Notes under the pieces: generated by a model
Told to the model about the DNA's origin: nothing
The model's input: only the letters and a program-made list of their open reading frames with translations
Databases searched by the model: none
Source of the DNA: Bacteroidota bacterium
GTDB taxonomy: Bacteria; Bacteroidota; Bacteroidia; Chitinophagales; LD1
Direction of reading: 5' to 3'
NCBI GenBank assembly: GCA_947475165.1
Contig: CANJLD010000006.1
Coordinates: 117,780-181,779, forward strand
DNA: 64,000 nt
Translations under genes and position numbers: made by a program
In this document: positions 63,693-64,000 of the stretch, in pieces
Position numbering within the stretch: the stretch's first letter is position 1
How the letters are laid out: the number at the start of each line of letters is the position of its first letter

Positions 63693-64000
63693 CAAAATCA
63701 TTTTAGCGACAGCAAGTGCCGGGTTTTGGCAAGGTAAGGCAATAATACCCCCTATTTTCCCGCCCAAAAAATCAGACAAAATTTTTTCTCAAAACGCCCA
63801 AATTATTTCCTAATTTTTTTCTTTAAATCTTTTTCCACACAAGGAAATCAAGCCCACACAGGGTTTCAAAACATCGCCAACCCCTTTGCACAAATGGTGT
63901 GGAAAAATGGGATGGTTTTAAAAGGTTCTGAAAAATATATTCGTCTACGTTTTAGGTAAAACCCCTGCACGATTTCAAAATCTCTACAATAAAACATTAT
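63693..64000. other. AT-rich intergenic end region with two inverted DnaA-box-like sites
   Basis: No gene is seen in the last 308 bases. TTTTCCACA at 63831-63839 and its complement TGTGGAAAA at 63898-63906 are one mismatch from the DnaA box TTATCCACA and point towards each other. A TATATTCG box near 63940 may be the promoter of a gene beyond the window. Confidence 0.4.

Overview
This window is chromosomal DNA of a Bacteroidota bacterium. The evidence is a GldB gliding lipoprotein, four proteins with type IX secretion (T9SS) features, a PorE-like OmpA protein, DUF5606, DUF7935 and DUF4476 family proteins, a type-2 isoleucyl-tRNA synthetase next to lspA, and promoters of the Bacteroidota form (TTTG or a close variant, 19 bp, TATTTTTG). 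The order cannot be fixed from the sequence alone. Gene density is high and most of the window is ordinary core genome. The accessory parts are a giant repeat adhesin, a collagen-like surface protein pair, an integrase remnant beside two tRNAs, and an exosortase operon.

Layout. 1-3.2 kb (minus): uvrB, a sulfotransferase and the start of a polysaccharide ABC-exporter permease that runs off the window edge. 3.3-6.5 kb (plus): DUF5606 protein, M3 oligopeptidase and a T9SS cargo protein. 6.6-13.9 kb (minus): a 2448-residue adhesin with about 24 SprB-type repeats. 14.2-17.4 kb: a YitT-family gene broken by homopolymer frameshifts, then gyrB and its terminator. 17.6-20.2 kb (minus): a collagen-like/C1q-like protein with a small T9SS partner, then a beta-barrel-like protein; a candidate small RNA lies between them on the plus strand. 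20.4-21.6 kb: tRNA-Ser(GCT), tRNA-Pro(TGG) and a truncated tyrosine recombinase. 21.7-28.8 kb: sulfatase-superfamily protein, frameshifted MmcQ/YjbR, FAD oxidoreductase, biotinyl carrier, enoyl-CoA hydratase, GT-C glycosyltransferase and 2OG-Fe oxygenase. 28.9-37.6 kb: ileS-lspA, DgkA, glycosyltransferase, a tiny lipoprotein, FeoA-like protein, mreC and mreB. 37.9-47.7 kb: tRNA(CAT), HAD phosphatase, a WDG-repeat protein, YHS lipoprotein, fabH, panD, flippase-like protein, heptose-P adenylyltransferase, acyl-CoA dehydrogenase, DUF4476 and DUF7935 proteins. 47.7-52.5 kb: methylmalonyl-CoA mutase catalytic subunit, a 5'-nucleotidase split in two genes, and dnaA. 52.6-63.7 kb: PorE-like protein (minus), LemA-TPM-TPM, ppa, a thioredoxin-like protein, exosortase plus a membrane partner (minus), gldB (minus), a beta-barrel protein, and ligA.

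How the genes work together. Three themes recur. The first is the cell surface: T9SS cargo, the SprB-like adhesin, GldB, a PorE-like protein, the exosortase, and polysaccharide export with a sulfotransferase. The second is envelope and shape: mreBC, lspA, DgkA and glycosyltransferases. The third is acyl-CoA metabolism: mutase, acyl-CoA dehydrogenase, enoyl-CoA hydratase and a biotinyl carrier.

The most unusual signal is not a gene. Several spacers between same-strand genes are built from degenerate 7-bp units, often arranged as GTGATTA-like units after one stop codon and CACCAAT-like units running into the next ATG. Other 7-bp arrays lie inside coding 5' ends, where a change in copy number would shift the frame. 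Two genes (YitT and MmcQ) carry single-base frameshifts that all sit in homopolymer runs, so sequencing error must be excluded before calling them pseudogenes.
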